The translations under genes and the position numbers were made by a program. Positions 13,579-22,296 of a stretch of 64,000 nt of DNA are shown piece after piece. A model generated the notes under the pieces. That model made no database searches and was not told the origin of the DNA. It was given only the letters and a program-made list of their open reading frames with translations. Numbering within the stretch: the first letter of the stretch is position 1; the number at the start of each line of letters is the position of its first letter. The DNA is from Parvibaculum sp040216885 (lineage in GTDB: Bacteria; Pseudomonadota; Alphaproteobacteria; Parvibaculales; Parvibaculaceae), in NCBI GenBank assembly GCA_040216885.1, contig JAVJOG010000002.1, forward strand, positions 1-64,000. Direction: 5' to 3'.

Positions 13579-14427
13579 ATGACTGTCCTGCAACTACCCA
13601 AGTGGTCTCTCTCGATCGGCGACGGCCAGCCGCTCTTCTGCATTGCCGGGCTCAACGTGCTGGAAGACATCGACCTGACGATGCAAACGGCGACGCATCT
13701 GAAAGACGTGCTGACACGGCTCGAACTTCCTTTCGTGTTCAAGGCGAGCTTCGACAAGGCAAACCGTTCGTCGATCAAGAGCTATCGTGGGCCCGGCATC
13801 GAAAAGGGTCTCGCGATGCTCGCCGAAGTGAAGCAGCGCCTCAATGTTCCGATCTGCACCGATCTCCATGAAGCGCAGCAGGCGGAGGCCGTCGCCGCCG
13901 TTGCCGACCTCGTGCAGATACCCGCCTTCCTCGTGCGCCAGACCGATCTCGTCGTCGCGACGGCGCGGGCGACGCACAAGGCCTGCGGGTTGCTGCACGT
14001 CAAGAAGGCGCAGTTTCTCGCGCCGTGGGATTGCCGCAACATTCTTTCCAAGATCAAGGAAGCGGCGGATGCCGACTTCACCATCCTGTGCGAACGCGGT
14101 TCGTCCTTCGGCTACAACAATCTCGTCGTCGACATGCTCTCCATCGACGAAATGAAGATGCTCGGCGCGCCGGTTACGATCGACGCGACGCATGCCGTGC
14201 AACTGCCGGGCGCCGATCCGCGTTCGCAGGGCGCTTCCACCGGCGGCCGCCGCGACGGCGTCCCCGTCATCGCCAGGGCGGCCGTCGCGGCGGGCGCCGA
14301 CGGCGTCTTCCTTGAGTTTCATCCGGACCCGGACAAAGCGCTTTGCGACGGACCGAGCTGCCTTCCGCTTTCCGGCGCCGAAGACTTGTTCCGCAGCCTC
14401 AAAGCAATCAGGGCAGCGGTCGCCTGA
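13579..14427 (+). CDS. kdsA: 2-dehydro-3-deoxyphosphooctonate aldolase (KDO-8-phosphate synthase)
   Basis: A 282-residue enzyme condensing arabinose-5-phosphate with phosphoenolpyruvate for the inner-core sugar of lipopolysaccharide. Motifs match E. coli KdsA: AGLNVLED, VFKASFDKANRSS, YRGPGIEKG, QIPAFLVRQTDL, and EFHPDPDKALCDGPS. Asn26 occupies the position that is Asn in metal-independent KdsA and Cys in metal-dependent forms, pointing to a metal-independent enzyme. In many alphaproteobacteria kdsA lies near pyrG and eno; here it is between an acetyltransferase and moaC. Confidence 0.94.
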   Translation: MTVLQLPKWSLSIGDGQPLFCIAGLNVLEDIDLTMQTATHLKDVLTRLELPFVFKASFDKANRSSIKSYRGPGIEKGLAMLAEVKQRLNVPICTDLHEAQQAEAVAAVADLVQIPAFLVRQTDLVVATARATHKACGLLHVKKAQFLAPWDCRNILSKIKEAADADFTILCERGSSFGYNNLVVDMLSIDEMKMLGAPVTIDATHAVQLPGADPRSQGASTGGRRDGVPVIARAAVAAGADGVFLEFHPDPDKALCDGPSCLPLSGAEDLFRSLKAIRAAVA

Positions 14428-14453
14428 AGCGCGCACAGCGGGAACGCAACGCC

Positions 14454-14936
14454 ATGACAAGAAAGAAGCTGACACATCTCGACAAGACCGGCGCAGCGCG
14501 CATGGTGGACGTGTCCGCGAAACCAGCAACGTCGCGAAGTGCGACAGCCAAAGGCCGCGTCGCGATGAAGCCCGCGACACTGAAGCTCATTCTCGAAGAC
14601 GGATTGAAAAAAGGAAATGCGCTCGAAGTGGCGCGGCTCGCCGGCATCATGGCGGCAAAGAAAACTTCCGAGCTCATTCCGCTTTGCCACCCGCTGCCGA
14701 TATCGAAAGTCGAAGTCGATCTTGTTCCGGACACAAAAAACGCTTCGGTCGAAGTCGTTGCAACCGTAAAGGTGACCGGGCAAACCGGCGTCGAAATGGA
14801 AGCACTCACTGCCGTCAGCGTCGCCTGTCTGACGCTCTACGACATGGCGAAAGCCGTCGACAAGGCCATGACCATCGGCGACATCCGCCTGACCGCCAAG
14901 TCGGGCGGAAAGTCCGGCGACTACAAGGCGAAGTAG
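14454..14936 (+). CDS. moaC: Cyclic pyranopterin monophosphate synthase
   Basis: A 160-residue protein acting in the first stage of molybdenum-cofactor synthesis, forming cyclic pyranopterin monophosphate after MoaA. The family signatures are intact: ARMVDVSAKPATSR near the N-terminus, KKTSELIPLCHPLPIS in the middle, and the catalytic YDMAKAVDKAM segment. The ATG at 14454 follows kdsA by 26 bases and precedes moeA by three bases, so it is probably co-transcribed with both. Confidence 0.95.
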   Translation: MTRKKLTHLDKTGAARMVDVSAKPATSRSATAKGRVAMKPATLKLILEDGLKKGNALEVARLAGIMAAKKTSELIPLCHPLPISKVEVDLVPDTKNASVEVVATVKVTGQTGVEMEALTAVSVACLTLYDMAKAVDKAMTIGDIRLTAKSGGKSGDYKAK

Positions 14937-14939
14937 CCG

Positions 14940-16151
14940 ATGGCGCAGCAACCTCTCCTTTCGGTCGAGGAAGCGCGAGCGCGGATTCTGGCGGCGCTTT
15001 CAACAACACAGTCTGAAATCGTTTCACTTGCGCAGGCATCGGGCCGCGTTCTCGCCGAGGAAGCGATCGCACGGCGAACGCAACCGCCCGCCGACCTTTC
15101 GGCGATGGACGGATATGCCGTGCGCGCCGACGACGTTGCAAACGTACCGGCACAGCTCCGCGTCATCGGCACCGTGCCGGCGGGTGGATCGTTTGACGGC
15201 GTGCTCGGACGTGGCGAAACGGTGCGTATTTTTACAGGCGCACCTTTGCCCAACGGCGCCGACAGCATCGTCATCCAGGAAGACACGGCGCGCGACGGCG
15301 AAACCGTTACCGTCAACGAAGCCGCGCAACGCGGACAGCATGTGCGCGTCACCGGCCTCGACTTCCGCACCGGCGATGCCGGACTTCCGGCGGGCCGCAA
15401 ACTTTCGTCCGCCGACATCGCCTTCGCCGCGGCGATGAACCTGCCGACACTTGCCGTTCACAGACGCCCCGTCATCTCCTTCTTCTCGACCGGCGACGAA
15501 CTCGTGCCGCCGGGCGCCGAACCCGGTCCGAACCAGATCGTCTCCTCCAATAATGCGGGCATTGCCGCGCTGATCGCCGAAGCCGGCGGCATACCGCTCG
15601 ATCTCGAGATCGCCCGCGACAATGAAGACGATATTCGCGCCGTCGCCTCGCGCGCGGCGGATGCCGACATGCTGGTAACGCTTGGCGGCGCGTCGGTCGG
15701 CGAACACGATCTCGTCCAGCGCGCGCTGGCGCCCGCCGGTCTCGACATCGATTTCTGGAAGGTCGCGATGCGTCCGGGCAAGCCGTTGATGTTCGGCAAG
15801 CTCGGCACGCTGCCGATGTTCGGCCTGCCTGGCAATCCGGTGTCGGCGTTCGTTTGCGCGACGCTCTTTCTCCGGCCCGCCATCGCGCGCATGCAGGGCG
15901 GCGACAGCGCGCTCCACACGACGCTGGCACGGCTCGGCAAACCGCTCCCCGCCAACGGTCCGCGCGAAGACTATGTCCGGGCGGCGTTCGACCATGTTCC
16001 GGGCGAGCTTCCGGTCGCCACGCCCTTCGAGCGGCAGGACAGCTCGATGCTCTCAGTCCTTGCCCGAGCCGGATGCCTGGTGATCCGGCCCGTCGGCGCG
16101 CCTGCCGCCCAAGCCGGTGAATCCGTTACGGTTTTGCCGCTTCGGCCCTGA
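14940..16151 (+). CDS. moeA: Molybdopterin molybdenumtransferase
   Basis: A 403-residue enzyme that inserts molybdate into adenylated molybdopterin. Domain signatures in order: SAMDGYAVRADDV near residue 55, PNGADSIVIQED, SFFSTGDELVPPG, ASVGEHDLV, and GLPGNPVSAFVC before the C-terminal beta-barrel domain. It starts three bases after moaC. Its stop codon touches a perfect DnaA box and the lexA promoter region. Confidence 0.95.
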   Translation: MAQQPLLSVEEARARILAALSTTQSEIVSLAQASGRVLAEEAIARRTQPPADLSAMDGYAVRADDVANVPAQLRVIGTVPAGGSFDGVLGRGETVRIFTGAPLPNGADSIVIQEDTARDGETVTVNEAAQRGQHVRVTGLDFRTGDAGLPAGRKLSSADIAFAAAMNLPTLAVHRRPVISFFSTGDELVPPGAEPGPNQIVSSNNAGIAALIAEAGGIPLDLEIARDNEDDIRAVASRAADADMLVTLGGASVGEHDLVQRALAPAGLDIDFWKVAMRPGKPLMFGKLGTLPMFGLPGNPVSAFVCATLFLRPAIARMQGGDSALHTTLARLGKPLPANGPREDYVRAAFDHVPGELPVATPFERQDSSMLSVLARAGCLVIRPVGAPAAQAGESVTVLPLRP

Positions 16152-16152
16152 C

Positions 16153-16161
16153 TTATCCACA
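16153..16161 (+). promoter_or_regulatory. Consensus DnaA box
   Basis: TTATCCACA at 16153-16161 is a perfect match to the DnaA-box consensus. It lies two bases past the moeA stop and eight bases upstream of the lexA -35 element. A single site does not make an origin, but it could let DnaA influence lexA. Confidence 0.5.
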
Positions 16162-16168
16162 ATTGCGC

Positions 16169-16198
16169 TTGACAGAGGCTTGAGAACCAAACTAGAAC
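16169..16198 (+). promoter_or_regulatory. lexA promoter with overlapping SOS (LexA) box
   Basis: TTGACA (16169-16174), 17 bases and CTAGAA (16192-16197) form the promoter. Over the -10 lies GAAC (16184-16187), seven bases, GAAC (16195-16198), which is the GTTC-N7-GTTC direct repeat of alphaproteobacterial LexA read on the other strand. Binding would block the -10 and give autoregulation. The predicted transcript leader is about 68 nt. Confidence 0.85.
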
Positions 16199-16271
16199 GT
16201 TTGCAGTCGTTTTTGTTTTGTTCCCGAGACGCCCGGTGGCGTCGCGAGCGCAAAGGGAGAGACCGGAGCCG

Positions 16272-16985
16272 ATGCTGACACGCAAACAACACGAACTGCT
16301 GATGTTCATCCATGAGCGGATCAAGGAAAGTGGCGTCTCGCCCAGCTTCGATGAAATGAAAGAGGCGCTGGACCTGCGTTCCAAGTCCGGCATCCATCGC
16401 CTCATCACGGCGCTTGAGGAACGCGGCTTCATCCGCCGTCTCGCCCATCGCGCGCGCGCTCTCGAAATTCTCAAGCTTCCCGAATCGGCGTCGCCGAGCC
16501 TCGCGACTATGCGCGGCAAAGGCTTCTCGCCCAGCGTCATCGAAGGCGGCGGCCGTGCCAAGGCGACCAGCCGCGACCTCGCGCCGGCACGCAACGCCGA
16601 CGAGACGATGACGCTGTCGGTGATGGGCCGCATCGCGGCAGGCACCCCCATCGAGGCGCTGCAGGAAGAAAGCCATCAGGTCAGCGTACCGCTCAACCTG
16701 CTCGGCAGCGGCGAGCATTACGCGCTCGAGGTCAAGGGCGACTCGATGATCGAAGCCGGCATTCTCGACGGCGATACGGTTCTCATTCAACGCTGCGACA
16801 CCGCGGCAAGCGGCGACATCGTGGTCGCACTGGTCGATGGCTATGAGGCAACGCTGAAGCGGCTGCGCCGCAAGGGCGCGTCGATCGCACTCGAAGCCGC
16901 CAACCCTGCTTATGAGACGCGCATCTTCGGTCCGGACCGGGTCAAGGTGCAAGGCAAGCTGGTCGGGTTGCTGCGCCGCTACTGA
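16272..16985 (+). CDS. lexA: LexA repressor
   Basis: A 237-residue SOS repressor and self-cleaving peptidase. The winged-helix DNA-binding domain spans residues 1-65 (MLTRKQHELLMFIHERI, SKSGIHRLI). The autocleavage bond is Ala123-Gly124 in RIAAGTP. The catalytic dyad is Ser158 in GDSM and Lys196 in ATLKRL. The long linker (about 70-115) is typical of alphaproteobacteria. The ATG at 16272 is the conserved start. It is controlled by its own LexA box at 16184-16198. Convergent comEC ends two bases after its stop. Confidence 0.97.
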   Translation: MLTRKQHELLMFIHERIKESGVSPSFDEMKEALDLRSKSGIHRLITALEERGFIRRLAHRARALEILKLPESASPSLATMRGKGFSPSVIEGGGRAKATSRDLAPARNADETMTLSVMGRIAAGTPIEALQEESHQVSVPLNLLGSGEHYALEVKGDSMIEAGILDGDTVLIQRCDTAASGDIVVALVDGYEATLKRLRRKGASIALEAANPAYETRIFGPDRVKVQGKLVGLLRRY

Positions 16986-16987
16986 TT

Positions 16988-19141
16988 TTAGTTTTTCCGT
17001 TTGCGCTGGACCCAGGGGCGATTGCCGCGCATTTGCAGCGACGTTACGACGGTGACCTTTCCGTCTTCGTCGAATGTCAGCGCGGTGGCGCCCTCCCGCC
17101 AGAGATCGAAATAGTCGAGAACAACATCGGCGCCGCACTCCCGCCGTGCGCGCCATGACAACGCCACCTGCGCGATAACGATATCGGCCAACGCACAATC
17201 CTCCATCGCCGCATCGGGCGTCTTTGCGAATGCGACCACCGGCCGCCCCGCTTCGCGGTAGACGCAACCACCACCATCGCAAATCATATCGGATGAACGT
17301 GCCGCCTCGCGCGGGGTGCGCCGGTCACCATCGTGCCGTAGCCATTGTTCGGCGGCATAGGCCGGGCGCGCGGCACCGAGCATCAGTTTTCCGTCGGCGC
17401 CGCGAACCGCAAAGAGCGCCGCGTCGCGATCTATCAGAATGTCGTGCTTTGGCGCTGTGCCCCAGAGAGCAAGTCCGAGCAGCATCGGCGCCAGGCCGAG
17501 ATAGCGCCAGTTCTCTCGCCAGAGCGCCATCCACAAGCCGCCGAAAACCGTCAGCAGCAAGGCATGGAGCGGTGCGTCGGCAACAAGACTGTCGGCGCCG
17601 TCCCAACTCGCCACTTCATGTGCGACAATGAGCATGCCATCGACGCCGGCGCCCATGATCCAGAGAGCCGGCGCATCGAGACCAAACGGCATCAGCAGCA
17701 ATGCAAGCAAAGCCATCGGCATCACGACAATGCCGACCAGCGGCATTGCGGCCATGTTGCCGGCAAGGCCGTAGACGGCGATGCGGTTGAAATGAAAGGC
17801 GCCGATGGCACCGGTCGCCGCGCCGGCAACAATGCTGGTGAAAGCAAGACCGAGCGCATAGGCACCAATCCGTCGCGGCATGTTGGCAAGGCCGATGCGG
17901 TGCGGGCTCGATGTCAGGCCGCGCACGCGGTCGCTCTCGTAGAAGGCGATCAGCGCAACGACGGCAGCGAACGACATCTGGAAGCTCGCACCGAGCAGGC
18001 TCTCGGGCCGCCACAGCAGGATGACGATCGCGGCCAATGCCACATTGCGCAGGCTGAGCGCTGGCCGGTCGAGCATGATCGCAATGAACATCAGTGTGAT
18101 CATGATCCAGGCGCGCTGCGTGGCGATGGCGGCACCCGAGATCGCCAGATAGAATGTCGCGCCAGCGAGCGCGACGGCCGCGGCCCATTTCTTGATCGGG
18201 TAGTTCAACGCCAGACGAGGAACCAGCGCGAGGCCGGCACGCACCAGCCAGAAAACCGAGCCGCCAAAGAGCATCATGTGAAGCCCGGATATGGCCAGTA
18301 CATGCGCGAGACCTGCCGCACGAAGATCGGCGGCAACCGCCTTCGGAATCGCCGCGCGCTCGCCCGTCACCAGCGCGGCCGATACGGCGCCGGCCGGTCC
18401 GCCAATGACATGCCGGATGCGCACACCGATGCGCCCGCGAAGTTCGGCCAGCATTGAGGCCCAGCCGTCCGGCGGCTCCAGTTCTTCGGGGGCGGTGTAA
18501 GCGAAGCCGACGCCGCCCAGGCTCTCGAACCAGACCTGCCGGGCATAGTCGAAACCATCCGGCAACACCGGCTCGGGCGGCGGCATCAGGCGGGCCCGCA
18601 GGCTCACAGTAGCGCCGGGCGCCAGCGATGCCTCCTTCAGCCGAATGTTGACGCGGACGCGTCTTGGCAGTTCATCGGCCGCCAGCCGGGCGAAGGATGA
18701 CGGCTCAAGCACTGCGACGAGGCCGCCCGTTTCTGTCTCCTCCGCCGCGACGACCCGGCCTGTCAGATGTCCGGCCTGCGGCTTCTCCAGGACGGGGCCG
18801 GCCACCAGATGGTTGCGAAGCGAGGCTGCCCCAAAGCCCAGCGCGACACAAAGGAGGCCCGCTGCGAGCGGCGCCGCCGCCGCGCGCCGTCGAAGCGGTA
18901 TGAAGGCAAGCGCAAGGGCCGCTGCTGCCGCCATTGCCCCAACCAGCGGCGGCTCGAAATCGACCGCAAAATAGGCAGCGACGCCGGTCGCAATCAAAAC
19001 CGGGGTCCAGAGGAACAAGCGGTCGCCATCGGCCGCCATGCAGGCGCGCAGCCATGCCGCCACCGCGGCCGGCGCATCGCCCAGGGCAGCCGCGCCCCGC
19101 CGGACCCTAAGCTTGTCGCCGCGCTGCGCCGATAGCGCCAA
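16988..19141 (-). CDS. comEC: ComEC/Rec2-family DNA-uptake membrane protein
   Basis: A 717-residue polytopic inner-membrane protein. An N-terminal hydrophobic region precedes a DUF4131-type soluble segment (about 110-230), then comes the Competence domain with LAISGLHMMLFGGSVFW and many helices (about 240-560). The C-terminal part lacks a convincing metallo-beta-lactamase zinc motif. ComEC forms the channel for transforming DNA; in organisms without known competence its role is uncertain. I propose the TTG at 19141, preceded by GGAGGG, since the frame extends upstream only to another TTG at 19210 without support. It is divergent from gltX and convergent with lexA. Confidence 0.85.
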   Translation of the reverse strand: MALSAQRGDKLRVRRGAAALGDAPAAVAAWLRACMAADGDRLFLWTPVLIATGVAAYFAVDFEPPLVGAMAAAAALALAFIPLRRRAAAAPLAAGLLCVALGFGAASLRNHLVAGPVLEKPQAGHLTGRVVAAEETETGGLVAVLEPSSFARLAADELPRRVRVNIRLKEASLAPGATVSLRARLMPPPEPVLPDGFDYARQVWFESLGGVGFAYTAPEELEPPDGWASMLAELRGRIGVRIRHVIGGPAGAVSAALVTGERAAIPKAVAADLRAAGLAHVLAISGLHMMLFGGSVFWLVRAGLALVPRLALNYPIKKWAAAVALAGATFYLAISGAAIATQRAWIMITLMFIAIMLDRPALSLRNVALAAIVILLWRPESLLGASFQMSFAAVVALIAFYESDRVRGLTSSPHRIGLANMPRRIGAYALGLAFTSIVAGAATGAIGAFHFNRIAVYGLAGNMAAMPLVGIVVMPMALLALLLMPFGLDAPALWIMGAGVDGMLIVAHEVASWDGADSLVADAPLHALLLTVFGGLWMALWRENWRYLGLAPMLLGLALWGTAPKHDILIDRDAALFAVRGADGKLMLGAARPAYAAEQWLRHDGDRRTPREAARSSDMICDGGGCVYREAGRPVVAFAKTPDAAMEDCALADIVIAQVALSWRARRECGADVVLDYFDLWREGATALTFDEDGKVTVVTSLQMRGNRPWVQRKRKN

Positions 19142-19403
19142 ACCACCCTCCCTGGGCCGAAAACAGGCAAAGACCGATCTCAAGAGAGTGGCCCAAGATA
19201 CCGAACGCAAACGTCTTTCCCGGTCCGCAGGGGACAGCGTCCGCGTATGCGTTTCGGGCTTACGCTGCGTTGCCGCAATGTGCTAGAAATCCCCCTGCCC
19301 CGCAGCGGACCCTCAAGGCCTCGCGCCCCAGTTTCCGGGTCGAAGCTTGCCAACATTTACCGGAATTGCCTAGCCGCGCGGCCGCGGAGCCGGATCGCAG
19401 GAG

Positions 19404-20819
19404 ATGATGAGCGAAAAGAAGACAATCATTACCCGCTTCGCGCCGTCACCTACCGGCTATCTGCATATCGGGGGGGCCCGTACCGCTTTGTTCAGTTGGC
19501 TCTTTGCACGGCATCATCAGGGCAAATTCCTGCTGCGGATCGAGGACACCGACCGGCAACGTTCGACCGAGCCAGCGGTTGCAGCCATATTCGAGGGTTT
19601 GCGCTGGCTCGGCCTCGATTGGGACGGCGAGGTCGTGCATCAATTTTCGCGGCAGGCGCGGCATGTCGAAATCGCCAACGACCTGCTGACGCAGGGCAAG
19701 GCCTATCGCTGCTATGCGAGCCCCGAGGAACTGGACGAGATGCGCGAGAAGGCGCGCGCCGAGGGACGTCCGGTCCGCTATGACGGGCGCTGGCGCGACC
19801 GCGATCCGTCGGAAGCGCCGGAGGGCGTCAATCCGGTGATCCGCTTCCGCTCACCGGACGAAGGCGAAACGGTGGTTCGCGACCATGTCATGGGCGATGT
19901 CCGGTTCCCGAACGATCAGCTCGACGACCTCATCATCGTCCGGAGCGACGGGACGCCGACCTACAATCTGTCGGTCGTCGTCGACGACCACGATATGGGT
20001 ATCACCCACATCATTCGTGGCGACGATCACCTGACCAACGCCGGGCGGCAGAGCCAGATTTACGCGGCGCTCGGCTGGACGATACCGGAATTTGCTCATG
20101 TGCCGCTGATCCACGGGCCGGACGGCGCGAAGCTTTCGAAGCGTCACGGGGCTCTGGGTGCCGAGGCCTATCGCGATATGGGCTATCTGCCCGAAGCGAT
20201 GCGGAACTACCTTGTGCGGCTCGGCTGGAGCCATGGCGATGACGAAATTTTCTCGACCGAGCAGGCCATCGAATGGTTCAACCTCGACAGCATCGGCCGG
20301 TCGCCAGCACGGTTCGACTTCGCGAAGCTCGAAAATCTGAACGGTCATTACATCCGTGAAGCCGACGACGTCCGGCTTGCCGACGACACGATCGCGCTGA
20401 TGGAGCGGCTTGAAGGCTGGGTCTGCGATGCCTCGTTTCGCGCCAAGCTTGTCGCCTCGATGCCGGGATTGAAGGAGCGGGCAAAAACGTTGCTTGAAAT
20501 CGGGCATGGCGCCGCCTTCCTGCGCGTACAGCGACCGATCGCTCTCGATGACAAGGCGTCCCAGCTTCTCAACGGCGAGGCCCGGGCATTGCTGAAGCGA
20601 TTACTCGACCGGCTGGAAGCGCGAAACGACTGGGCCGCCGGCGAAATCGAGGCCGTCGTGCGCAGCTTCGCGGAAGACGAGAACCTCAAGCTCGGCAAGG
20701 TGGCGCAGCCGCTCCGCGCGGCAGTAACCGGGAGTTCGGTCTCGCCCCCCATTTTCGACGTGCTGGCGACACTCGGACGCGACGAGGCGCTTGGCAGGAT
20801 CAAGGATCAGGCAGCCTGA
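19404..20819 (+). CDS. gltX: Glutamyl-tRNA synthetase
   Basis: A 471-residue class I synthetase charging tRNA-Glu (and in organisms lacking GlnRS, also tRNA-Gln for later amidation). The HIGH-type motif is LHIGGARTALFSW near residues 20-32 and the KMSKS-type motif is KLSKRHG at 243-249. The anticodon-binding domain follows. Two adjacent ATGs exist; the second (19407) is spaced three bases from AGGAG and may be the true start. Alphaproteobacteria often carry two GltX paralogues; which one this is cannot be told. Confidence 0.95.
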   Translation: MMSEKKTIITRFAPSPTGYLHIGGARTALFSWLFARHHQGKFLLRIEDTDRQRSTEPAVAAIFEGLRWLGLDWDGEVVHQFSRQARHVEIANDLLTQGKAYRCYASPEELDEMREKARAEGRPVRYDGRWRDRDPSEAPEGVNPVIRFRSPDEGETVVRDHVMGDVRFPNDQLDDLIIVRSDGTPTYNLSVVVDDHDMGITHIIRGDDHLTNAGRQSQIYAALGWTIPEFAHVPLIHGPDGAKLSKRHGALGAEAYRDMGYLPEAMRNYLVRLGWSHGDDEIFSTEQAIEWFNLDSIGRSPARFDFAKLENLNGHYIREADDVRLADDTIALMERLEGWVCDASFRAKLVASMPGLKERAKTLLEIGHGAAFLRVQRPIALDDKASQLLNGEARALLKRLLDRLEARNDWAAGEIEAVVRSFAEDENLKLGKVAQPLRAAVTGSSVSPPIFDVLATLGRDEALGRIKDQAA

Positions 20820-20867
20820 CCTCCGATTGCGGCAGGGTCAGCATGCGAGCAGTATGGTATTCAACAC

Positions 20868-20881
20868 ACGGTCCGGACCGT
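20868..20881. promoter_or_regulatory. 14-bp perfect palindrome upstream of gltA
   Basis: ACGGTCCGGACCGT at 20868-20881 is a perfect palindrome in the gltX-gltA gap, about 48 bases before the gltA ATG. Its position fits an operator or the binding site of a dimeric regulator of citrate synthase. No matching regulator was identified. Confidence 0.4.
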
Positions 20882-20928
20882 CGGCTACAGGGCAGACCGG
20901 ACAGACAGACAGGGACAGGCAGGCAAGC

Positions 20929-22245
20929 ATGACAAAATTCGGAACCAAGGCCGGCGCGATTTCGAACGCGACCCTTTCAGTGGATGGCAAGTCCTACGAA
21001 CTTCCTGTCTATGGCGGGTCTCTGGGACCGAGCGTTGTCGACATCTCGACGCTCTACGGCAAGAGCGGCCACTTCACCTACGATCCGGGCTTCACCTCGA
21101 CCGCAAGCTGCGAATCCGACATCACCTATATCGATGGTGAGGAAGGCGTCCTGCTATATCGCGGTTATCCGATCGACCAGCTGGCGGACCACGGAAATTT
21201 CATCGAGACGTGCTACCTGCTGCTCAATGGCGAGCTTCCGAACGCCGAACAATACCGGGAGTTCGAGCGTGCCATCACCATGCACACCATGGTGCATGAG
21301 CAGATGACGTTTTTCCTGCGCGGGTTCCGCCGCGACGCTCATCCCATGGCCATTATGTGCGGCATGGTCGGCGCGCTGTCGGCCTTCTATCACGACTCGA
21401 CCGACATCAACGATCCGCTGCAGCGCATGATCGCCAGCCGCCGCCTGATCGCAAAGATGCCGACGATTGCTGCCATGGCCTATAAATATTCAGCCGGCCA
21501 GCCGATCGTCTATCCACGCAACGATCTCGACTATGCCGAGAACTTCCTGCATATGTGCTTCTCGGTTCCGGCCGAAACCTACAAGGTCGACCCGATCCTC
21601 GCTCGTGCGATGGATCGTATTTTCATTCTGCATGCAGACCATGAACAGAACGCCTCGACATCGACCGTGCGCCTCGCCGGTTCGTCGGGCGCCAACCCCT
21701 TCGCCTGCATCGCGGCGGGCATCGCCTGTCTCTGGGGCCCGGCGCATGGCGGCGCCAACGAAGCGGCACTCAACATGCTGCAGGAAATCGGGACTGTTGA
21801 TCGTATTCCGGAATACATCAAGAAGGCGAAGGACAAGGACGATCCGTTCCGCCTGATGGGCTTTGGCCACCGCGTCTACAAGAACTACGATCCGCGGGCG
21901 CGTGTGATGCAGCAGACCTGTCATGAGGTTCTGAAAGTACTCGGGATCAAGGACGATCCGATGCTCGACGTGGCGCTGGAACTGGAACGGATCGCGCTCA
22001 ACGACGAGTATTTCGTCGAGAAGAAGCTCTATCCGAATATCGACTTCTATTCCGGTATCACGCTGAAGGCGATGGGCTTCCCGACGACGATGTTCACCGT
22101 GCTGTTCGCGCTCGCGCGCACGGTCGGCTGGGTCGCGCAGTGGAACGAGATGATCGAGGATCCGGGCCAGCGCATCGGCCGGCCGCGCCAGCTCTATACC
22201 GGCGCACCGCAGCGGGACTACGTCGAAGCCGGCAAGCGCAAATAG
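20929..22245 (+). CDS. gltA: Citrate synthase
   Basis: A 438-residue hexameric-type (type II) citrate synthase, condensing acetyl-CoA and oxaloacetate at the entry of the TCA cycle. Catalytic residues are in WGPAHGGANEA (His), GFGHRVYKNYDPRA (His) and NIDFYSGI (Asp). The N-terminal beta domain (KSYELPVYGGSLGPSVVDI) is typical of Gram-negative enzymes. The ATG at 20929 (MTKFGTKAG) lies inside a longer open frame without support. A strong terminator follows its stop; the gene is convergent with lpxB. Confidence 0.97.
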   Translation: MTKFGTKAGAISNATLSVDGKSYELPVYGGSLGPSVVDISTLYGKSGHFTYDPGFTSTASCESDITYIDGEEGVLLYRGYPIDQLADHGNFIETCYLLLNGELPNAEQYREFERAITMHTMVHEQMTFFLRGFRRDAHPMAIMCGMVGALSAFYHDSTDINDPLQRMIASRRLIAKMPTIAAMAYKYSAGQPIVYPRNDLDYAENFLHMCFSVPAETYKVDPILARAMDRIFILHADHEQNASTSTVRLAGSSGANPFACIAAGIACLWGPAHGGANEAALNMLQEIGTVDRIPEYIKKAKDKDDPFRLMGFGHRVYKNYDPRARVMQQTCHEVLKVLGIKDDPMLDVALELERIALNDEYFVEKKLYPNIDFYSGITLKAMGFPTTMFTVLFALARTVGWVAQWNEMIEDPGQRIGRPRQLYTGAPQRDYVEAGKRK

Positions 22246-22267
22246 GAGACCTGGCTTTGCGGAAATT

Positions 22268-22296
22268 CGGGGCGCCTCGAAAGGGGCGCCCTTTTT
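22268..22296 (+). terminator. Rho-independent terminator of gltA (probably bidirectional)
   Basis: GGGCGCC (22270-22276) and GGCGCCC (22285-22291) form a stem with an 8-nt loop, followed by TTTTT (22292-22296). The T run merges with the stop codon of convergent lpxB. A-rich sequence in the loop region is limited, so action on the minus strand is less certain. Confidence 0.85.
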
